Part shown: one piece after another, positions 23,085 through 34,190 of the stretch
Layout: each line of letters opens with the position of its first letter
Numbering within the stretch: the stretch's first letter is position 1
Source: Anthonomus grandis grandis
Taxonomy: Eukaryota; Arthropoda; Insecta; Coleoptera; Curculionidae
DNA length: 64,000 nt
Assembly (NCBI RefSeq): GCF_022605725.1
Contig: NC_065546.1
Span: 30,500,227 to 30,564,226, forward strand
Direction: 5' to 3'
The notes under the pieces: model-generated
The model's database searches: none
Seen by the model: the letters and a program-made list of their open reading frames with translations, nothing else
Told to the model about the DNA's origin: nothing
Program-made: the position numbers and the translations under genes

Positions 23085-23790
23085 CGACGAAGTTTTTCAA
23101 TTTTTTTTGTAACTGAACCCGTTCGGTGTATAATGGAATAAGTGAATCTGATTTTATTACCAGGTGTACCCACAAAAGAAGTGTTCATTATGGTAGAATT
23201 ACAGTTGGAATATGATATAAAAATCCTTGACTGTTTATCCATATAAGTCGCCTTGAAGAATTTTTTGTTGCAAATAGTATTGCCGATGGGGCTAAAAAGA
23301 AAGCAATTTTATTAAATGGTTTAACTGAGCAAGCATAATTATGCTGAAAAACGTATGCATACCAACAAAACCTTTTGAAGCTCATTACAAAGACCTTGTT
23401 TATCATTTAAGCAGCTACTATGGAGGGATTAGAGTTTTAGTCAATTTATAGTCCATTATAGTTTTTGCTGAGCGGTTTAAGTTTTATTTAGCTTATAAGT
23501 CTCCTTATGTGAGTATTTAGAATTAAGCAGTAAGAATTCGTAAATTAAGTGTTAAATATGGATCAGTTGAAAAATGTTTTACGCGACAGATTTATTTATG
23601 GAATGAATCCAGGCAAGATTCTGGAAAAACTGCTAAAGAAAAATACCAGTATTACTTTTGATGGGGCGCTTAAGGTTGCAATGACTGTTAAAACCAGTGT
23701 TATAAGTCCTAGTTCAGACATTGCAATATTTCATGATGAAACAAGATTCGGCACGCATTTTTCGATTTCAGGGATATAGTGGCGTCCATA
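23085..23790 (+). pseudogene. gag-like remnant
   Basis: After several stops ('EEFFVANSIADGAKKKAILL' near 23255-23315, 'HYKDLVYHLSSYYG' in mixed frames near 23380), 23549-23779 reads 'LKNVLRDRFIYGMNPGKILE' and 'SITFDGALKVAMTV'. This matches the pattern that ends the capsid part of many Ty3/gypsy gag proteins (LRDRxVxGL...L...Fxxaxxxa). It is recognised from pattern only. Confidence 0.6.
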
Positions 23791-24249
23791 CAGCACCGGG
23801 GTAGATACTGTGATCAATCATTAACTATAAAGAGTGGACCCTCAACTCAATCAATAAATAAAAATGCTTCTGAAATTTGCTTAGTGGTCGGTTTTAAAAA
23901 AATTCTAAGAAGTAATGTAGTACATGTACGTATTTAAACCCATAATACAATATAATGTTAAAATCAAAATATAAATTGTGTAGGTATATATCAAAAAGGC
24001 TACTTTGACCTACTGTTAATCAAAACAGAGTTAACTTTGGTAAATTTTATAAACAAAGAAATTTTCTCAATTGACCAAGGTGATTTGCGAATTTGTAAAT
24101 TGAATATATTCAAATAAAACCTTTGTATAATTTAAAATAAATTAGGATTTAAACAAATAAATTTAATTACAGAAGAAAAAAATTAACTTAATTGACAAAA
24201 AGAAACAAATTTAAACAAAAATTGCACTTAAAAGAAAACGCAATTTCAA

Positions 24250-24470
24250 AAGTGCACCAAGACCATTGCCTTATGCGCTAAAATCTAATATTGAATTGGA
24301 ACTTGATCGATTGGTTGAGAAAAATGTACCCCTATTTAATATTCTAAGTGGGGTACACCTATTGTACCTCTTTTAAAAAAAGATGGATCAGTACGCATTT
24401 GTAGACTTTATAAAATTACCTTAAATTAATTTTTAGTACCTGAAAAGTATCCTATTCTGCGTAAAGAGTT
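24250..24470 (+). pseudogene. gypsy RT N-terminal fragment
   Basis: Pieces in alternating frames read 'RPLPYALKSNIELELDRLVE', 'GTPIVPLLKKDGSVRIC' and 'LVPEKYPI', the start of Ty3/gypsy reverse transcriptase. Frameshifts and a stop are present, and homology ends before the catalytic motifs. Confidence 0.72.
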
Positions 24471-24649
24471 AGTTATAGTTATAGTAATAGAATTAAATTG
24501 GGCAAAACAACGATTATTTTAACCCATTAAGATTTATTTTATTATAATAGAATGTTGTGGAGCTATGAAGAGCTATGAAATTAGTAGTGCTCCACGACAA
24601 TTTTAACGCATAATGGATTAGCTCTTTAAAAGCGTTGAAGGAGTGACAG

Positions 24650-24860
24650 TTTCCTTGGCCATATTTTAATAACAGGGACAAATAGAGAACCACATAGTAA
24701 AAGTCTAGAAATTGTTTTAAACATAGCGCTTCGTGACAATTCATTCAGTTTTAATTGTTTAGTCAGTTTTTACCTTAGAAACAATTAAACGACAGTCAAG
24801 GCGAGTTAGGTTAGTGGTTTTGACGTTGACAATAAAAGTGGGTTCCCGAATTTTGTTATA
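24650..24860 (+). repeat. LTR (copy B) of the same gypsy-like family
   Basis: Shares TTCGTGACAATTCATTCAG, the AAACGACAGTCAAGG block and CAATAAAAGTG with copy A at 19861-20348 (inverted). It ends GAATTTTGTTATA, the counterpart of the CGTTACA end of copy A. Confidence 0.65.
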
Positions 24861-26205
24861 AAATATTATCAATGTAAGAGAGTTTTTCCTTAGCTATAAA
24901 ATATACATTTCAGCTAACTATGAAACGTCTGTAGACTTATTTTGAATTTTGAATTGTGTTAGGACAATAATTAAATTAGTAATAAAAGGTCATAAAGAAT
25001 TTCACTATTAGTAAAATTTGCTTTAAATTTTGTTAGTAGGCTAAAACTAAAATAAGACAAAAAAATAAGTTTAGATTAAGAATAATACTCAATTAATATA
25101 TAAGTTAATTCATTTTAATGTTCAATTAATGCAGTGGTCTACTTTTTTTTATTAAAAAATATTTACGATAAACCCCTTACAAACGCTACTGATGAAATAT
25201 TTTTATCTTGTACCTCAAAAAATACTGCCTGATGCATAGAATACATCTGCGAATTTTAAAATTTAAAATTTGACATTGGTAGTAAAATTATTTAGAAAAA
25301 AAAATTTACTTTTTCAATTTACACTCCGCATCACGGCCATGCGAAAATATCATTTTAAGGGTTTAGAAATCCGGGTATAATTTGAAAACCGTTAGACTTT
25401 TTGACTCAATTTTTTTTTTATTTTATGGATAAAGGATCAACACATGTCTGTAATTATATGAAATCTGAGGATATGCCTAGAAATATATAAATTTGTTAAT
25501 CAAACATTGTTGATATTCAAACGCCATTTAAGAGTAATTATAAATTTTAAATTAAGTTTAAACATAATTATAGACATCGACCAAACCTTTGTCTAAAGGC
25601 TAGTCAAATTTAAAAAAAAAAAATTTAAACCATCGCTGAAATATTCGCGGATTTCGAGAGCCTTACAAATGCATTTTTACTAGCAGCGACGTGGCGGCCT
25701 TTGCTGATTATATGAGTACTTCATACTTGATGAGATGGGTGGTTTTCAGGTTCGTATTCTAAATATTTTATTTAAATTTAAATATAAGAGTCATATTGGA
25801 ATCAGATCTTTATGTTAGTAAAGGCATATTTGAATCAACTAGGTACCCACTATTTTTTAAGGAAAAAGTTGTGCTCGTGTTTTGATTAATCATTATGACT
25901 TTATGAAAATGGCAGTAAATTAATTTAATAAATGTATTAAATTAATTAATTACGCTGAGAATAAAAATTCAGATTACTAAAGCCTATTAAATTAAATCAA
26001 CACTATTATTAAAATAGCCTAAAAAATACAGGATTGTTATTATTCCAATTTTCTATCAATCTCTCTTAAATTCCAAATTTCTTGGATGGTAAAAATTATA
26101 CGAATTTAAGGGTTTTATTCTCTATTTGGCAATTCTTAAAAAGGAAGTGATTTGAAAAAAAGGAACTTATTGTAGTGATTAGGAATATTTAGGAATGGAA
26201 TAATA
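24861..26205. other. no gene recognised
   Basis: AT-rich, without long open frames, RNA-gene motifs or repeat ends that I could identify. Confidence 0.5.
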
Positions 26206-26652
26206 TACGGGGTGACAATTTAGAAACTTGAAATGACCATTTATATTAGGAACGAAAAACTGGAATAAAAAAAACGCCCAAAACGGTTTCTATAACACGA
26301 AGGGGGAACGAAAAGGAGCATATTATCCCACCTTTATCTGCATCCCTTAGACAGGGTGAGATACACCCCTAAAATCTTAAATAGAAAGGGGAGTCGAGTA
26401 ATAGATCATCTTGAAGCTTTTGAAAAAGCTTTCCAATGATACCATAGAAAGCCACATTTCAGGAAATTGATGTCACTCGACTCCCCTTTCTATTTAAGAT
26501 TTTAGGTGTGTCCAAGGGGTTGCAGATAAGGGTGGGATAATATGCTTGTTTTGTTCTTCTTTCGTTTTATAGAAACTCTTTTGGGCGTTTTTTATTCCAG
26601 TTTTTCGTTCCTAATATATGGCCATTTCAAGTTTTTAAATTGTCACCCTGTA
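26206..26652. mobile_element. foldback MITE with mariner-like ends
   Basis: The ends TACGGGGTGACAATTT and (inverted) TACAGGGTGACAATTT begin a palindromic match that extends over most of the 447 bp, through TTTTTCGTTCCTAATATA and CTCGACTCCCCTTTCTAT. Only a loop of roughly 80 bp is unpaired. There is no coding capacity. The TACAGGG-type end with TA suggests mobilisation by a Tc1/mariner transposase (inference). Confidence 0.88.
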
Positions 26653-27212
26653 TGTGATACTTTATTATATTTTATTGAGAAAGGGAACTTGCTTTTTAGT
26701 TAAAATCACTATTTAATAGTTTGTGTCGATCTACTGTGTATCGCAATTAGGTGGTTCGCCCTTGTATATTTTTTATTTTTTTGTTTCCTTTTTTGTGACA
26801 ATGGTTCGAAAATTGCTTTAAATGATACCACTAACAATACTTTTCTGTTTATTTTGATAGAAAATAACATTTGAAGAACAACATTCTTGCGTGTTCTTGA
26901 TATCTATATTCTTACAAAATTAATACCCACATCATGCTTTTTTTAAATATTTGACTTTTAATCAAGGTAAAAAAATAAAAACTATAAGTTGGTATACAAT
27001 GTTATCTTTGACTGTTCACAATTTTTTTTTCATACCTACCTACCTACTTGCTTGACTCCATTGCTATACCTTCTTCTTATTTTAATATCCAATTCAAATA
27101 GATACTTTCAATAAGAGTTTTTATGGTAAATTTTTTCGATTTGGTATAATTGTAAAATGTGATGATAATAAAAATAAAGACCAATAACACATAAATCAAA
27201 CAAAACAAGACA
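26653..27212. other. no gene recognised
   Basis: AT-rich, without identifiable features; it lies between the MITE and the downstream end of the YqaJ-type gene. Confidence 0.5.
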
Positions 27213-27218
27213 TTTATT
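27213..27218 (-). terminator. polyadenylation signal for the YqaJ-type gene
   Basis: AATAAA on the - strand, about 35 bp downstream of the predicted stop codon at 27253-27255. The position fits a 3'-end signal; no transcript evidence is available. Confidence 0.5.
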
Positions 27219-27252
27219 ACAAAATATACAAAGTTGGCTACATATAAAAAAA

Positions 27253-29148
27253 AACTTATGCGATCGTATATTCTTTTAGGGAAATATTTCTAACATGCAT
27301 ATTTCTATTTTTGCGAGGATCTACAAGCTCAGGTAAATAACATATCGAATAGAATATAGTTAATTTCTTTTTCATGTTTTCGCAGAATACATCGTTTTTT
27401 AAAATAATTTTCTTTTTAATGCCCAAAGGTGTCCAAACTGCAAAGCAGCAGTAGGATCTCCCAGTTACCAACAATTGGCCTTGTATTTGGTAAAACCATT
27501 TGTGGTTTTTATTAATTTCTCCGTTTTTCTTCCAAAATGATATTTTTCTTTGCATTATCGCATCTTCAGGAGTGAGATTTTTAGCACTAAAGGGGCATTT
27601 GATTTAAACAATCCCCTTTTTCCCAATAAGGCCATCGGGAGTCGCTGCCAAGAATGAAATATTTTCGCTTACAAATAAGCCACATGGTAATATCTTCTCA
27701 TCAATTAATGTTTCTAAAACATTGATTGCCCGTTTTTCATTTTGTTTGCCCCACTCAATGCTAGAAGAATGAATTGTTTTTGGGTACAAAGTTGTTCTAC
27801 GAGCTTTTTTGTATCGCCGTTGCTTCTGGCACTAGATTTAGAGCAAATTGCATAGTAATTTGATGCCGTAAGACGCTTTCTTCGCTCTAAGTGCTACAAA
27901 TCAGATTGGCTCTGTTTCTTTGTGAGCTCTTCAATTAATTTGATTTCTTCTGCATTTTTTTTAATACTAGCTAGAAAATCTTCTTTTTCTTTTTGCAACT
28001 CCTTAGGTGTTAGATCAGGCTTTTGACATTGATCACCCTAACTGCTATCAAGTCCAGACTTCTCTTTGGTTTGGAATAATCTTTTCCGTTTAATATATTT
28101 TTTCTTTAATTTCCTGTTTTTAACTAAGCCAATCGGGCTTTTATGATTAAGGAATTGTTTAATCGTGTATATAGGCTTTTTAGTATTATGAGAAATTACA
28201 GAAGCTAAACAGCGACCCTGATATGATCCTCGTTGGCAATAATTAATGCGTTTTCCGCCAATAAATTTTGCAATGATTGAGTTAAATTGCTCCGATACAT
28301 TATTGTCAACATCTTGTATTAAACTTACGCTATTTCTTGAAAGATAGCTGACAAAGCTATATAATTTGTCATATAGGTCTGAAACAACAAAAAATTATAA
28401 ATATTTATAAGGCAGTCATAAACCGTAATTCTTTACACTTTGGGCTTTTAGAACCTACCTATCATTTTTAAGTCTGATAATATGCTACCACTGGGTTTAT
28501 ATTGCTCATGACAGAAATATCCCAATTCTGCACAAAGTTTGTGTTCTCCAAAACGTGGCTAATACAATTGTCTATGTCTTGTTTTAACAACTTTATTTTT
28601 TCTAACATCGGAACACCCTCATTTTTTCTATGTTCGATAGTTTTTGTAACTGCATATCGTAATCTTAGCTGTTCTTTCTATAAAAAAAAACAACGTTATA
28701 AATCTACAAATATGTTTTTCTTTACCAGAAACATAAGTATTTTTCCTAAAATAATTTTTCTACGAATAGTAAGTACTTACGCTTATTTGCTTCCGAAGAA
28801 ATAATGGCCCAGCATTGACGTCTTTACCTAAATCCCGAATTTTCCGGGAGTAATTTCGTAGAAGGTGATTTCTGCACTCAATTTTTTTCACAATGACATT
28901 TTTATGATGAGCATCTAACATTTTTTTCAGAGAATTGCAGTCTCCGTCAGCTATTAATTTATGGTAGATTAATCCATGTTGTCTAAACTATGGAGAAATC
29001 CTTCTTTTAAAATATCGCCTTCCATGCTCGTTGAAGAACCTTCAAAGTTTTTAAAGCATTTATGCCTTTTAGGCATCTGATTGTGTCCTTGATTTTTTGA
29101 GAGTTGGCAAATTGTACAATATTTGTTTTTTATGCCAATAAAAAGGAC
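27253..29148 (-). pseudogene. Mutator-like transposase/YqaJ nuclease gene, 5'-truncated, with introns
   Basis: Three exons on the - strand. Exon 1 (29148-28781) follows TTTTCAG and reads 'KNKYCTICQLSKNQG', 'MEGDILKEGFLHSL' and 'KKIECRNHLLRNYSRKIRDL'. Exon 2 (28677-28459) has 'EQLRLRYAVTKTIEHRKNEG' and 'ELGYFCHEQYKPSGSILSDL'. Exon 3 (28378-27253) has 'DVDNNVSEQFNSIIAKFIGG', 'ERRKRLTASNYYAIC', 'SIEWGKQNEKRAINVL' and 'ISFLAATPDGLIG'. The first part matches arthropod 'Mutator-like transposase domain' proteins; the last resembles YqaJ-type exonucleases ('ATPDG' plus a following acidic/Lys position). Introns 28678-28780 (103 nt) and 28379-28458 (80 nt) obey GT-AG, and the second rejoins the frame as 'LKMIDLYDKLY'. 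Damage: single-base frame breaks in exons 1 and 2, TAG after 'GLDSS', further stops. Upstream exons not found. Confidence 0.8.
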
Positions 29149-29159
29149 CTGAAAATTAC

Positions 29160-30363
29160 ATTTTTGATTTCGCGAAAAACTATAAACCGCTAATTCAAAT
29201 TTTTAAAAATACTAGTGCAAACACAGGAACACTTCAGTTTTTCAGTATGTAACCACCAAAATAAAATGCAAAAAATGATCGCAACGAAACCACACAGCTA
29301 CATCCCGGAACTATCACGCACTAAACAAAAAAAAACCCAAAATGCATATATAATAGCAATATTAGGTAGTAATGCAGGTATATAATTATACTTGCATAAC
29401 CTGCACCAAATTTATGTAGGCCAACCCTGAAATTACATCGGATCCCGGCGTAAGAGGATGACTGAAATTTTATCAACCGTTCTAAAATAGACATTTATTA
29501 CTACCGCGTCTCTCACCGCTGCCCCTCAGCTGTGTGGCTAGAAGATAGGTAGCGGAGCCTTACACGTTGTAGATCCGAAACACATCCGACGTTTAGAACC
29601 TACATTCACATACAATTTTTTTTTGTTGGTGAATCATTCTGTAAAATTTGTCGAGTTCCTGGATACCCAGTATAATAAACCCACGATAATTTTAGTTTAA
29701 ATAGATACCTTTGTTATATCTTTTCCATATCAACGATTATTTGCCGATTTAAATAAAGGTTTTATACTGGTTTTCTATTACTAAAAATTCAACTTTTTGT
29801 TGATAGTAAGTATATTTGTTTGACGCATTTTTTAAACGTTTTTAAATACTATACAATATACTATACTTAAACATTTAACTATTATTAAATAATAATTATT
29901 TTATTATTAACATTTTATAAACGTAAGATTATATTCTTTAATGTATATCACGCAGACTGTTATCCGATATTGATCAGTAAAGTTCAACCAAAAATATACA
30001 CCTGGTGTAAACCAAAAATAAACATTTATTTAATAATCTTGTGCTGCTTGGGATGTTATGCATACACAAGTTCAATTCAGTATAAGTATATTTTGATTTA
30101 ATTTGATTTTGATAATTAAAGCGGTAAACTTAGTATTAGTGGAAATATATGATTTTAGCTTTTAGAATAAAAATTAAATTTTATGTCCTGACTCAAAAAG
30201 TTCGTATATCATTAAGGGAAGTTATTCTCTCATTTATATATCAAAGTTAAAGATGATATTATTATTTACAAAAGTTTATTGAAAAAATTTTGTATATATT
30301 ACAACTAATCATTTTTGAGGTACTATTGTTATTTTGCTTCATATCAAAGGATCTTGGCTAAAT
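29160..30363. other. no gene recognised
   Basis: Should contain upstream exons of the YqaJ-type gene if it were complete, but I found no matching coding sequence. 29430-29620 is a GC-richer, unexplained block; the rest is AT-rich. Confidence 0.45.
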
Positions 30364-30680
30364 TGTTATGAAAATGTAAATACTTTATATGTTCTCAAAG
30401 TTTTTGTATTGTTTTTCTTTTATTTTGTAGCTTAAGTTGATTAGTTAAGTTTACCTAGGATTCTACGAGTACTTCCGTTTTGTATAATATTTTCACTTAC
30501 AGTAGCTCATCTTCTTTAAGGGCCCCATTTGGACCCTAATTTAATTTAAAAGTATTCTAGGTATTTCCAAATGGTTACATGGGTCTTTAAAAGAGATCGC
30601 GTTCCGTGACATTTCAATCAATTTTGTTGTTTACTGGAGTAAGTTTTTCAAAACAGAGTGTGTTCCTAAATTTCGTTATA
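30364..30680 (+). repeat. solo LTR (copy C) of the gypsy-like family
   Basis: Starts TGTTATGAAAATGTAAAT and ends CCTAAATTTCGTTATA. It aligns in order with LTR copy A (inverted at 19861-20348), sharing AAGTTGATT, TAGCTCATCTT/TAGTTCATCTT and TGACATTTCAATCA/TGACATTTCATTCA, but lacks some internal stretches. No adjoining internal region was seen. Confidence 0.62.
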
Positions 30681-30819
30681 GTTGGAGTCAGAACTAGTAA
30701 TTGATATTACAAATGGCCAGTAGTTTAACTCTTTGAGGTACAGGAATTTCGCTTAAAAAAACCCCAGCAGTACGAGAAAAAAAACGTTTCGAACAATGCA
30801 CAAATTGTGATTTATATTT

Positions 30820-30905
30820 TTAAATAAAATAAGTTTAGATGCATATTTATATAAAAAATAAAATATATTTATATATTGTAAAATATATATTTATATATTG
30901 TTGTT
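30820..30905. repeat. short AT tandem repeat
   Basis: A unit close to AAAATATATTTATATATTGT occurs twice in a row, with an A/T-rich lead-in. Confidence 0.6.
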
Positions 30906-31029
30906 TAGGATTTGATGTTAGTATCAGCGGATTGCATAAATCAAAAAGAAAATTTGACGCTATGAAATAAATACTGATACCAATTAATGTATTAAAATTA
31001 AAAGCTGTTATAGGCGCATTTATTTACTG

Positions 31030-31340
31030 TAACAGATTTATTTCTAATATCCCTACAATGTTAATTATAACATTCTAGGGACGTTACATCAAGAGCCTTC
31101 TTTAGAGCAATAAATATCGCAACCACTATCTTTCTCCCACCCAATGCTTTTGAAATGGTGCTAGAAACATTGATAGTTGCAACAAGAGTGCTACTATTTT
31201 GAATAAATTCATATTGGTAAAGATTAAATTATCATAAATTATCATAAATTATCATAAATAAAAGACATCAACCTCTTTTTAATAACTTTCTCCAGGACTT
31301 TCGATAAAGTGTTTATTTTAGTAATTGGTCGATCGTTGTT
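31030..31340 (-). pseudogene. LINE reverse transcriptase fragment
   Basis: The - strand reads 'NDRPITKINTLSKVLEKVI', 'KKRLMSFIY', then 'STISKALGGRKIVVAIFI' and 'ALKKALDVTSLECYN'. These are the YRPI motif and motif A region of a non-LTR RT, with the catalytic Asp of motif A changed to Ala ('FIALKKA' where 'FIDLKKA' is expected). The fragment stops before the active-site FADD. A 10-bp tandem repeat has expanded inside it. Confidence 0.75.
31223..31262. repeat. 10-bp tandem repeat (about 4 units)
   Basis: The unit ATAAATTATC is repeated about four times inside the LINE RT remnant, probably a microsatellite expansion after insertion. Confidence 0.85.
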
Positions 31341-31544
31341 CATTTATTCTTTTTGTGTTCCACCACCTCTTCATGCCACCTTTGCATGAATGTATAGCTG
31401 TATGCTTTTTATTTTATACATGAATATCCCACCACTATTTAAACATGTCTAAGAGAGAACTTGACTATGACATCGGTTATTAATTAAGAGACATTTTGTA
31501 TTATCAACTATGGTAACACTTAATTGTCAGAGGCCTCTTTAGTT

Positions 31545-31730
31545 TCCAGTGCGATCTCAGAATCCACTGAAATCATTTCTTAAAAAATTAGTTCCATCAT
31601 TTATCCATAGGTACTTATAATCATGATCTTTTTTAACTGCCCTAGCCATTGTAAATAGTTTTGTCAAGACATTATTTAAATAAATTTTGTTTTTTTCAAT
31701 AAAGCCAAAGTCCTATGCATATAATTCGTT
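31545..31730 (-). pseudogene. LINE ORF1-like fragment with FP-type C-terminal domain
   Basis: The - strand reads 'DFGFIEKNKIYLNNVLTKLF' then 'TMARAVKKDHDYKYLW' and 'INDGTNFLRND'. This pattern ('...L...A..lk....YkyvWvrnGkiflRk') is that of the FP-type C-terminal domain found in ORF1 proteins of many insect LINEs. It lies 200 bp upstream (in sense) of the RT fragment, so the two may be the ends of one copy that lost its endonuclease. Confidence 0.55.
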
Positions 31731-31797
31731 TCTTTTTTTAGATTTAAACATCTGTTCTTTATCTCCTTTAATTTGAAAACACTCATTAAACATTCTT

Positions 31798-32013
31798 TCA
31801 ATGGATCTTTGCCCAAACGATAGGGTGTTCTCCTTTTTCGTTTTCGATAGTGTTCTTTAAATGAAATTTCCTGTATAGTTGCTGTAGAAGAAGAACATCT
31901 TCTTTTTCTTTTTCTTCTTCTTCTTGTTCTTCTTCATGATGTAATGAGAAAGACTCTGAAGAAAGCTCACCTGAAGAAGTTGGATAATAAGTAGTTAATT
32001 TTTTTACTGACAA
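31798..32013 (-). CDS. 71-residue acidic open frame, unknown
   Basis: A small frame with a serine-rich start ('SSGELSSESFSLHH'), a low-complexity acidic run ('EEEQEEEEKEKED') encoded by a TTC-rich microsatellite on the + strand, and 'GEHPIVWAKIH' at the end. No family recognised. It could be a degraded exon or the leading part of the LINE ORF1 next to it; it may equally be a chance frame over the repeat. Confidence 0.2.
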   Translation of the reverse strand: MSVKKLTTYYPTSSGELSSESFSLHHEEEQEEEEKEKEDVLLLQQLYRKFHLKNTIENEKGEHPIVWAKIH

Positions 32014-32263
32014 AACTAATAATTTTCAGTGGGACTAGAACAGTCATAGGTCTTATAGTTTCCAAGCTATGGCCCTTTAAATTTTAAGTCTTTTATAGTT
32101 TTATATGACAAAAGTGGACAATTTTAATTTTTTTCCTGGAAAAACTAAAAATTTTCCAACGTTTTTAATCTATTTGAAATTTTCTGAATTGTTTTTTATA
32201 TTGTAATAGTCAGAACAGGCGTATAACTTATAGTTTTAAATCAATAGCCCTTGAAAGTTTCGG

Positions 32264-32990
32264 TATACTGGGTGGTGCGTCGCCAAGCGGAACATAGGAA
32301 AACCCATGTAAATTTTACGGACGTCAATTATTCGCTTTCCTGTACATTTTATAGAAAAAATGTAAGATAACTTTTTGAAGAGACCAATCTGGCAAACCCT
32401 TGTGCAAAATTTCAAAAAATGTTAATTAGCGAATCTCGTATTATTCAATTAAATTTAATTACAAAATTACCAAATTTTCGGTTCGGGTAAAACCAAACGG
32501 GCACCGGTAAAATGAATATTGTCACTGACGTGAGGAAAAGTGTCAATAAATCAGTGGCAGTCGATATTTGAAAACAAGTATGAATTATTCAGTTGACGAA
32601 AAAATGGCCATAATTAAGTGGCATTATGTGGGAAACAGTTTTAGAACAGTATCTGAAATGTTTTCAGTTTATTTCCCCACTAATCCCATTCCGTCCATTT
32701 CAACTATTAAACGTATTGTCAATATAATAGGTTCTTGTCAATTAAATAACAGTTATTGTCAATATATAAGTTCGAGTCCAAAGGTACCGTATTTATAATT
32801 GTAAATGTTTAACTCAGGATATCAAAAATAGAGCCGAAGAAAGAGAGAACAGAAATCTTAATATTCTACTGAGTGTGGAGGAAAACAAGTTTGGTTAGTA
32901 CGAGGGTTCTTGGGCAAGAGGTAAATAAACATCATACAACAGTATTGCGCACTTTAAAAAAACACAAATATTATTTCCATTTTTCTTTAA
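32264..32990 (+). mobile_element. 5' half of a mariner-type element
   Basis: A TATACTGGGTGG terminus near 32264 is followed by the N-terminal transposase sequence. The coding sequence stops after 'TVLRTLKKHKYYF' (about 32940-32985). The catalytic domain and the right TIR are absent. Confidence 0.62.
32568..32985 (+). pseudogene. mariner-type transposase N-terminal domain
   Basis: 'MNYSVDEKMAIIKWHY', 'SFRTVSEMFSVYFPTN' and 'PSISTIKRIV' form a helix-turn-helix segment typical of the transposases whose family also occurs at 45.4 and 55.5 kb. After a frame break come 'NRNLNILLSVEENK' and 'TTVLRTLKKHKYYF', the second helix-turn-helix. The catalytic part is missing. Confidence 0.72.
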
Positions 32991-33030
32991 TTGTTTTTTA
33001 TACTTGTTAATGCGTATAAAAAAACAATTA
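32988..33030. repeat. near-perfect hairpin, 16-bp stem
   Basis: TAATTGTTTTTTATAC pairs with GTATAAAAAAACAATTA around a 10-nt loop, with one extra A on the right arm. Confidence 0.75.
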
Positions 33031-33530
33031 ACAAAAAAAAAGAACAATGTTAATGCATTGTTTCATCTAGTTCTTGCTTCTGATATTTTGCAAACAAGCT
33101 ATTGTATTTTTGATCCATTTTTTCCATCACATCCGCCAGTGTGTAAGTTTTTTTTTGCTAAATTTGTTGTAATTTAAGTTTTCTCTTTTTGGTTTTTTTT
33201 CTGCTAAATAAGAATTATATAAACCAAAGAACAAATATACACCGTCTTATCAATGCATACTTTAAGTTATTGAACTGCTAAAAAACTTTAATATATTTTA
33301 GCTGGTATCATCTGCATATTATCATTTAGTTCTTTTTACCAGGAAGACAAACACCGTGTTCTTTTGTTTATCTTTTTTTTTCAATTTTTTGTTATTTTAT
33401 TTATTTTGACATGTGTATGTCCTGCGGAAAATTTATTGTTTTTATGTTTGACTAAGAAGTCACAGTTAAACGTAAGTATTTTACTATTTTTTGCTATCTT
33501 TAATAACGTGAATTTTTGGCAGCTTTGGAT

Positions 33531-33816
33531 TGTTAGAGAAAAATATTATTTTTACAGAAGACGCACCACAACCATTTTAAACAAAGCACGTAGTCATTCT
33601 CTACTGATCGCTGGTAAATATTTCTGTTATTTTTACCAACGCATCGCATTGCTTAGAATCAAAACCTGGACTTTTTTAGACAGCGGCATCGCATCGCGTT
33701 GCCCATATTATTATTAATATAATAATAAGCTTGTATCTTTATCTCAATATTATAATAAATCAAATAATAACATAGAATTACAAAATTATTAACAAAAATA
33801 TCGCTTGACGCTAACA
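33531..33816 (-). repeat. 3' LTR
   Basis: 286 bp; aligns along its length with 38343-38612. The main difference is a stretch around 33650-33705 (TTTTTTAGACAGCGGCATCG and following) that is absent from the other LTR. The pair have clearly diverged, so the insertion is not recent. Confidence 0.93.
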
Positions 33817-34017
33817 CGGCCAGCCTGATACTGGGACGCTCTCGGCCCAATGTTTTCCTTATTTTTTTTTTAATGCTCGGTTTCATCCTGACTACTAGTA
33901 CTGGATGTGCTCGCGTCAACATCAGTGTCGGTTTGATCCATGTTCTAGATAACAGAAAACAGTTTCATAATCAACTGTTCTTAAGAGCGCTTTATTTCAA
34001 AATACACATATGTATAA

Positions 34018-34190
34018 CATGCTCAAACAGAGATATCCGTCAGAAAGCATTAAACCATGCACAAGCATCTTCACTAAAAATAATTAAGGCCGGTGAGATA
34101 TCAGCCAGACAGCATTATACCATGCCCAAGCATCTACTCTAAAAATATTTTAACCCAGTGAGATATCCGCCAGACAGCATTATACCAACA
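34018..34190. repeat. about 2.6 tandem copies of a 65-bp unit
   Basis: Units beginning GATATCCGTCAGAAAGCATT (34032), GATATCAGCCAGACAGCATT (34097) and GATATCCGCCAGACAGCATT (34159) repeat in the 3' non-coding part of the gypsy-like element. This is a common place for tandem repeats in LTR elements. Confidence 0.8.

Larger units (their letters stand above)
23000..24860 (+). mobile_element. gypsy-like LTR element with large internal deletion
   Basis: CGTTACA at 23072-23078, the same end as LTR copy A, is followed by TGGCGACGA, a primer-binding-site-like sequence. Then come gag-like sequence (to 23780), a short piece of RT (24250-24470) and LTR copy B (about 24650-24860). Protease, the rest of RT, RNase H and integrase are missing. 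The 5' LTR cannot be traced far upstream. Confidence 0.6.

Noticed and set aside
31223..31262. CRISPR-like direct repeats
   Set aside because: The unit is 10 bp with no spacers; it is a microsatellite, and the genome is eukaryotic.
33364..33717. 117-codon open frame on the + strand
   Set aside because: T-rich start with hydrophobic low-complexity translation, and it runs into the gypsy-like LTR at 33531.
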